Part shown: piece by piece, positions 1 to 8,435 of the stretch
Position numbering within the stretch: position 1 is the stretch's first letter
Layout of the letters: every line of letters begins with the position of its first letter
Assembly: GCA_021732565.1 (NCBI GenBank)
Contig: JAKFUT010000069.1
Location: 1 to 42,054 of the forward strand
Origin: Candidatus Obscuribacterales bacterium
GTDB lineage: Bacteria; Cyanobacteriota; Vampirovibrionia; Obscuribacterales; Obscuribacteraceae
Direction: 5' to 3'
DNA: 42,054 bases
Notes under the pieces: generated by a model
What the model was told of the DNA's origin: nothing
Database searches by the model: none
Seen by the model: the letters and a program-made list of their open reading frames with translations, nothing else
Program-made: the position numbers and the translations under genes

Positions 1-655
1 AGCACTGGCACTCGACGCGGATCTCCTACCGATGGCCGGTTCTCTCGATTCAGATATTCCTCTGTTTTTCAGAATCACCGCCACCACGCGTACCGTGAGG
101 TTTTCCGGAATGGAAGTACTCGAATAGTCCTAGCACTGGCACTCGACGCGGATCTCCTACCGATGGCCGGTTCTCTCGATTCAGATATTCCTCCGTTTTT
201 CAGAATCACCGCCACCACGCGTACCGTGAGGTTTTCCGGAATGGAAGTACTCGAATAGTCCTAGCACTGCCACTCGACCGGTTCTGCCTGCCGATGGCCG
301 GCTCGCTCGAGTCAGAGATTCCTCCGTTTTTCAGAATCGCCGCCACCACGCTTGCCTTGAGGTTTTCCGGAATGGAAGAGTGCTCGAATAGTCCTAGCAC
401 TGGCACTCGACGCGGATCTCCCTACCGATGGCTGGTTCTCTCGATTCAGATATTCCTCCGTTTTTCAGAATCGCCGCCGCCACCACGCGTACCGTGAGGT
501 TTTCCGGAATGGAAGTGCTCGAATAGTCCTAGCACTGGCACTCGACGCGGATTTGTCACCCCCGTGCCGGGCTCTCTCGATTCAGATATTCCTCCGTTTT
601 TCAGAATCAAGCGCCACCACAACTGGAGAGGTTTTCAGTTGCGAATGGTCTTCGC
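1..655. repeat. Tandem array of a 131-135 bp unit, at least five copies
   Basis: Units begin with AGCACTGGCACTCGACGCGG or a close variant at 1, 132, 263, 396 and 531, so the successive periods are 131, 131, 133 and 135 bp. Copies 1 and 2 are nearly identical. Copy 3 diverges in its first 60 bases. Copy 4 gains a few single and triple bases. Copy 5 decays after about position 618, and a very faint sixth copy may start near 655 (GACGCGGATTTG). The array enters from outside the window. The period is not a multiple of three, so no single frame can run through it, and I do not regard the short open frames inside it as genes. No unique spacers separate the units. Each unit carries a small dyad GATTC...GAATC around a CTCCGTTTTT core. 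The function is unknown. Confidence 0.93.
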
Positions 656-714
656 ACCAGCGTGGGACGCGGATTTGCCAACCTGGCACGCTCGGTCGAT
701 AAATTTGATGATCA

Positions 715-1277
715 TCAGTTTAACCGGTGCGCGTACCGCGCGACAAAATCGCCCGAATATGGATTACGATTTCGAATGTCCTGGATCTTCAAACCAACTT
801 GTTGCCCAACACCGGCATGGGTCGTCGAGGAACCAATGGTTTCCAGTCCTTCAACAACCAGCGGCAGCGAAACGCTTTGACAGTGAACAATGACTGATGC
901 ACCGGGTTTGATTTCCCCTCTTTGCACCATGCCCGTCAGTATTACGCGATCCAATGAGCGAATGTAAAAAACATCTTCGACTGAAAATGCAAACTCACTC
1001 TTCCCAAAATTTTATCGAGTACGGCAAGTGCTTTTTCGTAGAATGCTACGGCCCGGGGATCGCGAGTATTATCTTTCTCCTGCACGTAACTCTCTGCCAG
1101 GCAGTTCAGTATTCGAGCTTCATCCATGCTGTCGGGACCCAGTTCCCGTACTTTCTGAAGAGCACGCTGGTAAATGAATCTGGCATCGTCATATCTCTTG
1201 CCACCAAAGCTGGCGCGCCCTGACTCTATCAGTGAGGCTGCGGAAAAAGTCGCTTGCCTTGGGTTCTGGTTATCCAT
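715..1277 (-). pseudogene. Frame-disrupted TPR protein fused to an EF-Tu domain II-like module
   Basis: The first 90 residues or so, from the ATG at 1277, read as TPR helices (for example YDDARFIYQRALQKV and AVAFYEKALAVLDKIL). The frame then goes into non-homologous sequence and stops near 942. The other frame resumes at once with SVEDVFYIRSLDRVILTGMV, then QRGEIKPGASV and a GVGQQVGLKIQDI segment, ending at 715. That second part matches the beta-barrel domain II of EF-Tu-type GTPases (VEDVF.I...V.TG.V.RG.IK.G). Adding one G to the GGG run at 1003-1005 joins the two parts as ILGKSEFAFSVEDVF. A GGCAGG ribosome site precedes the ATG. There is no GTPase domain, so this is not a translation factor. 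It is either a recent pseudogene or a homopolymer sequencing error; programmed frameshifting is less likely. Confidence 0.75.
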
Positions 1278-1331
1278 AGTTTGCCTGCCCCCGGTGCTCT
1301 CTATAGACGATGTACCCGAACAATGCGTGTC

Positions 1332-1550
1332 CTAGCAAGACGTGGAAGGGCGCTGAGCCGATCGAGACTGACACAACCCGGCATGACCCGCATAATCTGG
1401 ATTGAGCATCAGCGGTGACTGTTCTTTATATTCGGCTAGGAACTCAAGTCCTGCATCGTAAAAGGTGGCTTGATGATGAAGAAAGTAGCCGCTTGGATTG
1501 TGAACGGCGAAGAGTGGGACGCCCGGTTCTATCTCAGTGAGAATTTCCAT
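1332..1550 (-). CDS. Small hypothetical protein
   Basis: A 72-residue open frame starting MEILTEIEPGVPLFAVHNPS. The first 55 residues have a balanced, globular-looking composition with hydrophobic and aromatic residues (GYFLHHQATFYDAGLEFLAE). The last 15 are Ser/Arg/Gln-rich and look like out-of-frame read-through. I recognise no family, and no clear ribosome site precedes the ATG. It lies just upstream of the broken TPR gene on the same strand, so it may be the remnant of another decayed gene. The flanking stretch 1551-1844 shows no convincing gene. Confidence 0.35.
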   Translation of the reverse strand: MEILTEIEPGVPLFAVHNPSGYFLHHQATFYDAGLEFLAEYKEQSPLMLNPDYAGHAGLCQSRSAQRPSTSC

Positions 1551-1844
1551 ATAGTGCTCGGAATTTCCATTTCCCGATGAGTATCAACCAGTGAGCTGCC
1601 CACGCTTCGGTCTACAAGAGTTGTCCCGCGGATCGCATGAGCCAACTCTTCTATCTGTCACTGTTGGTCGAAGACTACGCAGTCTTTGTTTTGCGAAAGG
1701 CTCCGCCTCCTCTGCGCGACGAGATGAATTTGCCGGGTGAAGATTGTCGGTTTTTGGGGTAGATAGCATGCAGATCCACCAAACCTGACGGTGAAGAAAA
1801 CGGAAAGTGTGATCAAACATTTGCTTTCACGGGAGTAGCGCAAA

Positions 1845-2456
1845 ATGGGGCCCACTAAACAGATTCAAAAGACCAGGGCGATTTCCTCCTATTGCATCTT
1901 GGGGCTGAGCACGGAAGCAACCAGAGAGGAGATTGAGGCCAGGTACACGAGTTTGTCCGATAACTTTGAAGAGACACAGTTCATACACTCGCCTCAAGCC
2001 TGGGTTCAGGCCAGCCAAGCCCTGATGGAAATTGAGTTTGCCTACGAGCGAATATGCAACGGCGACGAAGAAATCAATGACGATGAACAGGAACCATTCT
2101 GGCCCAAGTTAGGACAAGTTCTTGTGGCATCAGGCAAAATTACCTTTGAGCAACTGTGCCAGGCAATCAAACTACAGCACGATAGCACTCATCATTTAGG
2201 AGAGATCCTCATCGATCAGGGATTGCTCACGGATAGAGAACTGGAAGCATTCTTGCAGATGCAACGAACTGTCAAGCTCAACGATAATTCGCCATACACG
2301 TTTGGTCAAAGACTAATCGGCTTGCGGGTCATTCCTGAAGACATGGTCTGCATTGCCTTGATGGAGCATTGCATGACTGGCACATCGTTCAGCGATATTC
2401 TGGTGGCGAAGGGCTGGTTGTCAGCCGAAGTAGTGAAGGCACTGTTGTTGTCATAA
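1845..2456 (+). CDS. Degenerate J-domain plus two tandem MshEN-type domains
   Basis: A 203-residue soluble protein. Residues 14-72 follow the J-domain pattern (YCILGLSTEATREEIEARY ... FAYERI), but the HPD tripeptide needed to stimulate Hsp70 is absent. Residues 88-140 match the MshEN layout exactly: a 24-residue motif starting KLGQVLVASG and ending in Q, a 5-residue spacer, and a second 24-residue motif starting HLGEILIDQG and ending in Q. Residues 152-203 repeat the layout in weaker form (FGQRLI ... ALMEH, five residues, SFSDILVAKG). MshEN domains occur at the N-terminus of type II secretion and type IV pilus ATPases, and some bind c-di-GMP. The usual Arg of RLG is Lys in the first motif and His in the second, so binding is uncertain. 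No ATPase is attached. GGGAG lies upstream of the ATG. The gene is convergent with the histidine kinase. Confidence 0.85.
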   Translation: MGPTKQIQKTRAISSYCILGLSTEATREEIEARYTSLSDNFEETQFIHSPQAWVQASQALMEIEFAYERICNGDEEINDDEQEPFWPKLGQVLVASGKITFEQLCQAIKLQHDSTHHLGEILIDQGLLTDRELEAFLQMQRTVKLNDNSPYTFGQRLIGLRVIPEDMVCIALMEHCMTGTSFSDILVAKGWLSAEVVKALLLS

Positions 2457-2667
2457 TCATAACTTGAGGCTCATAAACAACTGCGGAGATTCCGAAGACG
2501 AAATCTGGAGTCGGTCTTGCTTCCCGGAGACCACCACCGGTAGCCCTGCCATTCCAGAATGACGGAGTGATGTCCAACGCGGATCATTCGCCACGTAAGT
2601 GAAACCGGCTGCTAAAGCAATGCGGGACCAACCAGTTTCAAACATGAGCGCATAGGCAATGATCGCG

Positions 2668-4799
2668 TCACACAGTTTGTTCAGCGGTCTTTGAGTCCAC
2701 CTTAATGACAGTGAAATAAAATGTACAGCCAGCGTCGGAATTACTCTCTGCCCAAATTTGACCGCCCTGTTGAGTTACTATGGTGCGGCAAATGTGCAAC
2801 CCGAGGCCGCTTCCATTCTTATCGATTGAGTCGGAACTATGTAGTTGAGTGAATTTCTCAAACACGAGCCCGAGTTGATCGTCGGGTATTCCGCGACCTT
2901 GATCTCTCACGAAAAGGGCTGCATGAGTCTGATTGAGATCCTTCAAACCGACGGTAATTGTGGTTCTCTTCGGTGAAAATTTCACAGCATTGGACAATAG
3001 ATTCACCAGCGCCCGAATGGTGCGAGCACCATCTACAAGCCCTGAGACATCATTGTCCACATTTTTTGCAATCGTTATCTGCCTGCTCGTTGCAATCGGT
3101 TCCACGGCAATGATTGCCGAGTCGACAAGGTCCGACAAACAAACGGTTGCCGGGTACACCTCAAATTTACCTTCTCTCATTTTCTCCACGTCGAGCAAAT
3201 CGTTAATGAGATTCATCAAGCGATCCACCTCAGACCCGATTCGCGTAATTTGCGTCGGGACCACCGACGGAGTCTTCATGATTTTTAGTGTGTCGAAGAA
3301 AATTTTAATTGATGTGAGAGGGGTTCGCAAATCGTGACTGAGCATTGCTATGAATTCTCGCTTCATTGTTTCTATTGCCAGGCGAGCGCGCAGGTCTGTT
3401 ACCACCAGAAGCCACTTCTGCTTTGTCTCCAATCGCGAGTAGGATACTTGCACTGGAATACGCTCCCCTGTTAAAGAGCACGCGCTCTCCTCCGCCAAGG
3501 AGACTCTGGCTCCTTCACTGCCTAACGCGGAGAACACCGTTCGATAATCAAAATCAGGGAAGACGAAATCGAGAACCCGACCTTCAAACCTCTCGTCGCT
3601 ACCCGCCTCATTCAGCAACTGGACCATTGCAGAATTGCAAAACTCAATTGCCATATCGGGGCCGAGTACCAGCACGCCGGCCGGCAGCGATTCTAACAAC
3701 ATCCGCAGTTCGGCCTCCGTCTCCCTTCAATTGCTGTTGGGCATTCTTAATTTCAGTAATGTCGTGAGCAATCGCAAACAACAAACTCTCCGACACAGAC
3801 CAATGAGCTGACCAGCGAAGGCACACCTGTCTGCCATCTTTGCTGATGAACCAATTTTCAAAGACACTGAGGTCTGAGCTTTTGCTGGCCAGATGCAATG
3901 AATCCGCAGCATTGGTGCTCTTATCGTTATCGAGATAATCGAGCAACGGGGTATTGATTAGCTCTTGCGGAGTGTAACCTGTAATTCTCATGCACGACGG
4001 GCTAATTTCGCGAAACTTACCGGTGTCATCTAACCAACAGACCATGTCCACAGCTTTATCCACCATGGCCTTATCGTGTTTTTTCAGGTCCAAAAATGCG
4101 TCGGTTATAGTCCTGAGCGTAGCGGCTAATCGTTGCTCGGCATCGAGTTGCATGTTGTCAGACAATCGCAATCCTGCAGTCTTCATACAGTTGCTACAAT
4201 CTGTTAGTGCATCTTCTATCGCTCCTTCAAGTTTCTTTCGGGCAACCAGGCTGGCACCCCCGCAAATGACAATAGCGGATATAACCAGGATTGTGAGAAA
4301 CAGGCAGTAGGTGAAATTCGTGTGGCGGAGCTCGGCGACGCGGTAGGTAGTCAGAGCCTGATCAAACACCGCTTTGCTATTGTCTCTTATCGTGTGCCAG
4401 CTTTGTATTCTTTGCGGCGCGGTGTTAAGTCGTTTAAACGAGCATCAATTCATCGGACATCAGCATCTCCGTCTGAATTCGCAACAGATCGGCTCTCTCC
4501 CTTGTTACACCCGGAAGAGTTCGCAATCTTTGAACTGTTTCTTTTGCTAATTGACGGCACGTTGTAAACGCATGAAGAAAAGCTGGATTGGAAGTTTCAA
4601 AATAGGCTGCAAGGTTTGCTTCGCCGGCCTCGCTTTGAGCAGACAATACATTAAGGATCTCCAGATCACAGTCTGTGGAATCGACAACGGTTCTGAACAG
4701 CAGGAAGCAGGCGAATGCTCCTGCCACCGCAGTGCCAACGATTATTGAGCGAAAGAAACGGTTCAACACAGCACCCGTTTGTGATTTCCAGAGCTGCAA
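2668..4799 (-). pseudogene. Membrane PAS histidine kinase, interrupted by two frameshifts
   Basis: Three consecutive reading frames form one kinase. Part 1 (4799-4434) has a transmembrane helix (IIVGTAVAGAFACFLLF) and a helical periplasmic region resembling CHASE3. Part 2 (about 4435-3727) has a second membrane helix (FLTILVISAIVICGGA) and a PAS domain. Part 3 (about 3725-2668) has a second PAS domain, the phospho-acceptor box SHDLRTPL, the N box NLLSNAVKFSP, G1 (RDQGRGIP), the F box and G2 (GSGLGL). Removing one T from the run at 4436-4438 gives MLVKRLNTAP, and removing one G from the run at 3723-3725 gives QQQLKETEAEL; each repairs the frame. The catalytic motifs look intact, which favours recent inactivation or sequencing error over old decay. 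The apparent start is TTG. The partner regulator is the response regulator two genes upstream. Confidence 0.85.
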
Positions 4800-4848
4800 A
4801 AAATTGTACCTGTTAATCGGCTCATTCTGAACAATTTGCCGTGACGAG

Positions 4849-5076
4849 TTAAGTCCGAGAAACGGACAGATTCGGCTTCTGCGAGTTTTCTTTCAAGAAC
4901 CCGACAAGCGCGCTATTCAGACCATATGCCGGCACAGCCAATGGCAAAGCCAGCCGAGCATACTGCTGAGTTCGAGAAGTGTCGCCCGCTTTCAAACACA
5001 ATCGCGTCATTAGCAGGAATGCGTCAAGCCGGGCAGCTTCCTGAAGGTTGCCGACTAGATGCGATTCGGTCAACAT
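4849..5076 (-). CDS. Small helical protein between the response regulator and kinase genes
   Basis: A 75-residue protein with no signal peptide or membrane helix. It starts MLTESHLVGNLQEAARLDAF, and its centre looks like a single TPR-type helix pair (LDAFLLMTRLCLKAGDTSRT ... YARLALPLA). A good ribosome site, GGAGG, lies seven bases before the ATG, which supports it as a real gene. It sits 61 bp after the response regulator and about 50 bp before the kinase on the same strand, so the three are probably co-transcribed. A role as an accessory protein of this two-component system is an inference from position only. Confidence 0.65.
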   Translation of the reverse strand: MLTESHLVGNLQEAARLDAFLLMTRLCLKAGDTSRTQQYARLALPLAVPAYGLNSALVGFLKENSQKPNLSVSRT

Positions 5077-5137
5077 AATCGTGCCTCCGCCAGGACACTA
5101 GCGGTGCCGGTTTGCGCCAGAAGAGCTAATCTCGTGG

Positions 5138-5809
5138 TTACTCCTCAAACACGTATCCACGGCCATGAACATTGCGAATCAAGCTTGATTGACCGTCGAC
5201 ATCAAGTTTCTTTCGAATGCGCCGAATACACGAGTAGATGGCTTCCGCAGAAACACTGGCATCGCTTTCCCATACACGATTCATAATTTGCTCTGTGGAA
5301 AAAATCTTTCCCTGGTTGCACATAAAAAACTGAAGGAGCGAAAATTCCAGCGGTTGCAGATGAATCTCCGTTCCGCCCCGAAATACCTTACCAGTAGCGG
5401 GATCAAGTTCGATATCGCGAGCCGTCGGTTTGACAAGGTACGAGGCTTGAGGGCGTCTCACTAAAGCTCTCAGCCGGGATAACAACTCCCGGGTATCAAA
5501 CGGTTTTGTCAGATAATCGTCTGCGCCCGCTTCAAATGCATCTACTTTATTCTCAACGTTAGTTTTGCCGGTTAACATTAAAATGGGAGTCAAGCCGCCC
5601 GTATGGCGATAGCTTCTGCAAACCTCTAGCCCTGTGCGGTCTGGCATGTCCCAGTCTAAAATCAGTACATCGTATTGATAAAGTTGTATGAATGCCAGAG
5701 CATCTTCACCGTCATGAACCATGTCCACAACATGGTTACTTTGACGCAAGAAAGTCGAAACTGACTCACATAAACTAAGGTCATCATCAGCTATCAAAAT
5801 TTTTGACAT
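5138..5809 (-). CDS. OmpR/PhoB-family response regulator
   Basis: A 223-residue two-component regulator. Residues 1-115 form the receiver domain, with the acidic triad D8-D9-D10, the phospho-acceptor D52 in LILDWDMP, the switch threonine T80 and the conserved K102 in LTKPF. Residues 127-223 form a winged-helix DNA-binding domain ending in the typical IRNVHGRGYVFEE. Its length is normal for the family. It is the first gene of a run on the minus strand that leads through a small protein to the PAS histidine kinase, which is therefore its likely cognate sensor. If that kinase is truly broken, this regulator would be an orphan. Its target genes cannot be read from the sequence. Confidence 0.93.
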   Translation of the reverse strand: MSKILIADDDLSLCESVSTFLRQSNHVVDMVHDGEDALAFIQLYQYDVLILDWDMPDRTGLEVCRSYRHTGGLTPILMLTGKTNVENKVDAFEAGADDYLTKPFDTRELLSRLRALVRRPQASYLVKPTARDIELDPATGKVFRGGTEIHLQPLEFSLLQFFMCNQGKIFSTEQIMNRVWESDASVSAEAIYSCIRRIRKKLDVDGQSSLIRNVHGRGYVFEE

Positions 5810-5986
5810 GAAAGCGAAGTTTGCTCCCCACTTGCCGCCGCATTCAGTTTAACAGCAGCAACCACTTCAATGAACAATTTTCAAAAAGGAAAAGAGCTAA
5901 AGTCATAGGCACAGGCAGATCATTGAGTAATGCTTCATCAGTCCGGAGCCTGTTCAGCTCCGGGAAAGCATTTGCATTCACCCGGC

Positions 5987-6811
5987 TCAATTGCCCCTGC
6001 GATCGTACACTCTTCCTCGCAAAGCATGAAGCTTCTTACAGAAGATGCCAACCCTTGCGTTGTCGACGAAATTATTGCCTCGTCCGTCTTCCTTGAAGTA
6101 GCTACCCACGATAAAACCATCGGCTCGCTCGAAGACTTTATCGATATTGTCCGGGGACGTACCACTGCCAATCAAAACAGGACACTGGGTATTGCGTTTC
6201 ACAATATCAACATCCTCAGCATTGGTTTCAGATCCAGTAAGTTCACCGGAAACAATAATCGCATCAACCAGCCCGCGCTCAGTCAGATCCTTTGTTTCGA
6301 CCGATAACCCCCGATCGCCCAGGGGGGCCGCATGCTTTACGCCAACATCGGCAAATATCAAGACGTCTGATCTTAAGTTGCTGCGTAACCGTACAGTTAG
6401 ATGACTCAGTCCTTGTATGATTCCCTGCTCGGATACTACTGCATTCATGTGGACATTTATTCGGACGAACTGCGCTTCAATAGCAGTGGCAATAGCGATG
6501 GCCGATTCACCATCATTCCGCAAGACATTGATACCAACCGGCATCTCAGCCACCTTCACTATTTCCCTTCCCACAGCCGCCAACGCAGCAACGGTCTCTG
6601 CCGGCACCCTTCCCGGAAAGAACGGTTTATCGCGGAAGTTTTCAACGATCACCCCATCGAGCCCATGTTGCTTAAATATCTCCAGCTCTTCCAGAGCTTG
6701 GTTGTATACCTCAGCCATACTCCCCTGATACGAAGGAGACCCGGGAAGCGGTAATAGATGCACACAGCCGATAAGTGGCTTCGCCGCTTTGAACAATTTA
6801 CTGAACTGCAT
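5987..6811 (-). CDS. btpA: BtpA/SgcQ-family TIM-barrel protein
   Basis: A 274-residue protein of the BtpA family. Recognisable segments are PLIGCVHLLPLPGSP, GLDGVIVENFRDKPF, MPVGINVLRND, FVRINVHM, the FADVGVKHA segment and PVLIGSGTSPDNI, which follow the alternating strands of a TIM barrel. In cyanobacteria BtpA is a thylakoid membrane protein that stabilises photosystem I. Homologues are widespread in non-photosynthetic bacteria and archaea, where the reaction is unknown. An ATG at 6829 is possible, but the ATG at 6811 has AAAGGG at the right distance and gives the usual N-terminus MQFSKLF. It lies 53 bp after the LCP gene on the same strand, so the two may form an operon. Confidence 0.88.
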   Translation of the reverse strand: MQFSKLFKAAKPLIGCVHLLPLPGSPSYQGSMAEVYNQALEELEIFKQHGLDGVIVENFRDKPFFPGRVPAETVAALAAVGREIVKVAEMPVGINVLRNDGESAIAIATAIEAQFVRINVHMNAVVSEQGIIQGLSHLTVRLRSNLRSDVLIFADVGVKHAAPLGDRGLSVETKDLTERGLVDAIIVSGELTGSETNAEDVDIVKRNTQCPVLIGSGTSPDNIDKVFERADGFIVGSYFKEDGRGNNFVDNARVGIFCKKLHALRGRVYDRRGN

Positions 6812-6864
6812 CTCTGTAACCCTTTGCATGAGGACAAATGCTCAACACTCGGCACGGACAAGAC

Positions 6865-8328
6865 CTAGAATGCCTCTTCGACAATCGGCGCACTGGGCCG
6901 GAAGGACTGGAGAGGAACTCCTCGCTTCTGAAGTATTACCGGCGTCGGACGAATAATTGACAAGAACCGCGACTCAGGCGAAAGAATAATCGACATATCG
7001 GAAATCGGTCGGGTCTCAATTGCAAGGGAAACAGGAAAGGCGCCAAACTCCGGGATGGCTTCTGCTAACCGGTTAGTAGCGCGTTCATCGGCTCTGACAC
7101 TTTGTTGACAAATCAGCTCATGCTGGCACTCATTTAGTGGAATCTGCCACCGATACTTCACTCGAATACCAGCATCGGTCAAATGCTGCGAGAGTTGTTC
7201 GGCCAGCATTTCTCCACCCGGGGGGTATTTGATTGTGACAGAAAGCGGTTTCGACTCATCAAACGTCAACCCTGGAGCAGCGACAGCGCTCGGCATAATA
7301 CTGTCTTGATACCCGGGACTCTGATTCTCAGGAGTGTATTCGTTTTGACTGCTAAAGGAGCTGCAGCACCCGAGAATGCGATTTAGAACTGCCTGCGAGG
7401 CCAACGGGTCGGGCACCCAGTAGCTACCGCCGCTAATTGTTTGCCCCGTGCCGGGGAGCATGGCAGTTACCACCTTTTCCCTGGGGAAATCCTTGGCAAA
7501 TGCTGCTATGCGAAGGACATCCTGCAGGGGAATGTCCGTGCGCACGCATTCATAGGCCAGACCTACCAATTCTGGCATTTTCAAGATTATTTGAGGCTCC
7601 TGGAACTTCTTGGCAGCCTGTCTGACGAACCACTGCTGCCGCTCTATTCGCCCGATATCCCCTCGAGCATCGTGCCTGAATCTAACATATTGTTCTGCCT
7701 GCTCCGCATTGAGCGTTTGGAGGCCGGGCTTCAAATCGACTTTAAGCTTGGCAGCGTGGTCAACATAGTGCATCTCTTTCTCGACGACAACTTCCACCGG
7801 ACCGAGAACTTCGAATAATTTCTTCAGCCCGGTAGTGTCAACTTCTATGTAGTGATCAACTGAAACCCCAAACGCCTCGTTAATTGTTCTAATGGCAAGT
7901 TCGGGACCTCCCATGGCATGAGCGGAATTAATTTTGTCTATTCCGTGCCCGGAAATTTTCACTCGGCTGTCTCTGGGAATCGAAACTACTCCCACCTTGT
8001 TTTGGGCGGGATCGATGGAAACTAGCATCATCGTATCGGAACGAGTGCCCTGAAACCGATCTGCGTCTTTTCCGTTGGAATCGACACCCATGAGGAGAAT
8101 GGTCTTCTTTTCGGTAAGCTTGGGAATTAGATTAATTTGTGGAAGACAAGGGACGGAAACCATCCGTTTTGACGAATGCTTAACGATTCCCTGGTTCAAA
8201 TCGGCTAGCTCGTTAAGCTGCCCCGGTTGACATGTCAAATAGAAACAGACCAGTGAACAGGCTGCCAGACTGACGGCCATCGCCGTGTGCAAGAACATAG
8301 CTCGCGATTGGTATGCCTGAATTTTCAA
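6865..8328 (-). CDS. LytR-CpsA-Psr (LCP) family cell-envelope glycopolymer transferase
   Basis: A 487-residue membrane-anchored protein. Residues 12-30 form one N-terminal membrane helix. The LCP catalytic domain follows, starting TILLMGVDS, with GTRSDTMMLVSI, VSIPRDSRV, the KINSAHAMGG segment and QYVRFRHDARGDIGRIERQQ; the Arg and Asp residues that bind the lipid pyrophosphate are present. The last 130 residues resemble the LytR_C domain. LCP enzymes move polyprenyl-pyrophosphate-linked polymers onto peptidoglycan outside the membrane. The start is TTG at 8328 with AAGGA upstream; no better ATG is available. The gene diverges from the transaldolase gene, and BtpA follows it. Confidence 0.92.
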   Translation of the reverse strand: MKIQAYQSRAMFLHTAMAVSLAACSLVCFYLTCQPGQLNELADLNQGIVKHSSKRMVSVPCLPQINLIPKLTEKKTILLMGVDSNGKDADRFQGTRSDTMMLVSIDPAQNKVGVVSIPRDSRVKISGHGIDKINSAHAMGGPELAIRTINEAFGVSVDHYIEVDTTGLKKLFEVLGPVEVVVEKEMHYVDHAAKLKVDLKPGLQTLNAEQAEQYVRFRHDARGDIGRIERQQWFVRQAAKKFQEPQIILKMPELVGLAYECVRTDIPLQDVLRIAAFAKDFPREKVVTAMLPGTGQTISGGSYWVPDPLASQAVLNRILGCCSSFSSQNEYTPENQSPGYQDSIMPSAVAAPGLTFDESKPLSVTIKYPPGGEMLAEQLSQHLTDAGIRVKYRWQIPLNECQHELICQQSVRADERATNRLAEAIPEFGAFPVSLAIETRPISDMSIILSPESRFLSIIRPTPVILQKRGVPLQSFRPSAPIVEEAF

Positions 8329-8382
8329 TGGAAATCCTTAAGGATAATGGCCCTCACCGAATCTTATCTTGCCACGAAGGGC

Positions 8383-8388
8383 TATACT
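8383..8388 (+). promoter_or_regulatory. Possible -10 box of the transaldolase promoter
   Basis: TATACT lies 48 bp before the GTG start of the transaldolase gene, in the 107-bp space between the two divergent genes. I see no good -35 hexamer 17 bases upstream. The ribosome site AAGGAG at 8424-8429 is strong and fixes the GTG at 8436 as the start. Confidence 0.35.
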
Positions 8389-8435
8389 TAAAGCGCCACT
8401 AAATTTTTCAGAGATTTAACCTCAAGGAGCGCGCT

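Noticed and set aside
1..655. CRISPR array
   Set aside because: The repeats are 131-135 bp and directly adjacent, with no unique spacers and no cas gene nearby.
1002..1008. Programmed -1 frameshift site (T TTG GGA) in the TPR/EF-Tu-II gene
   Set aside because: It fits the X XXY YYZ form, but G in the Y position is unfavourable, no clear downstream structure was found, and two other homopolymer breaks lie nearby, so mutation or sequencing error is more likely.
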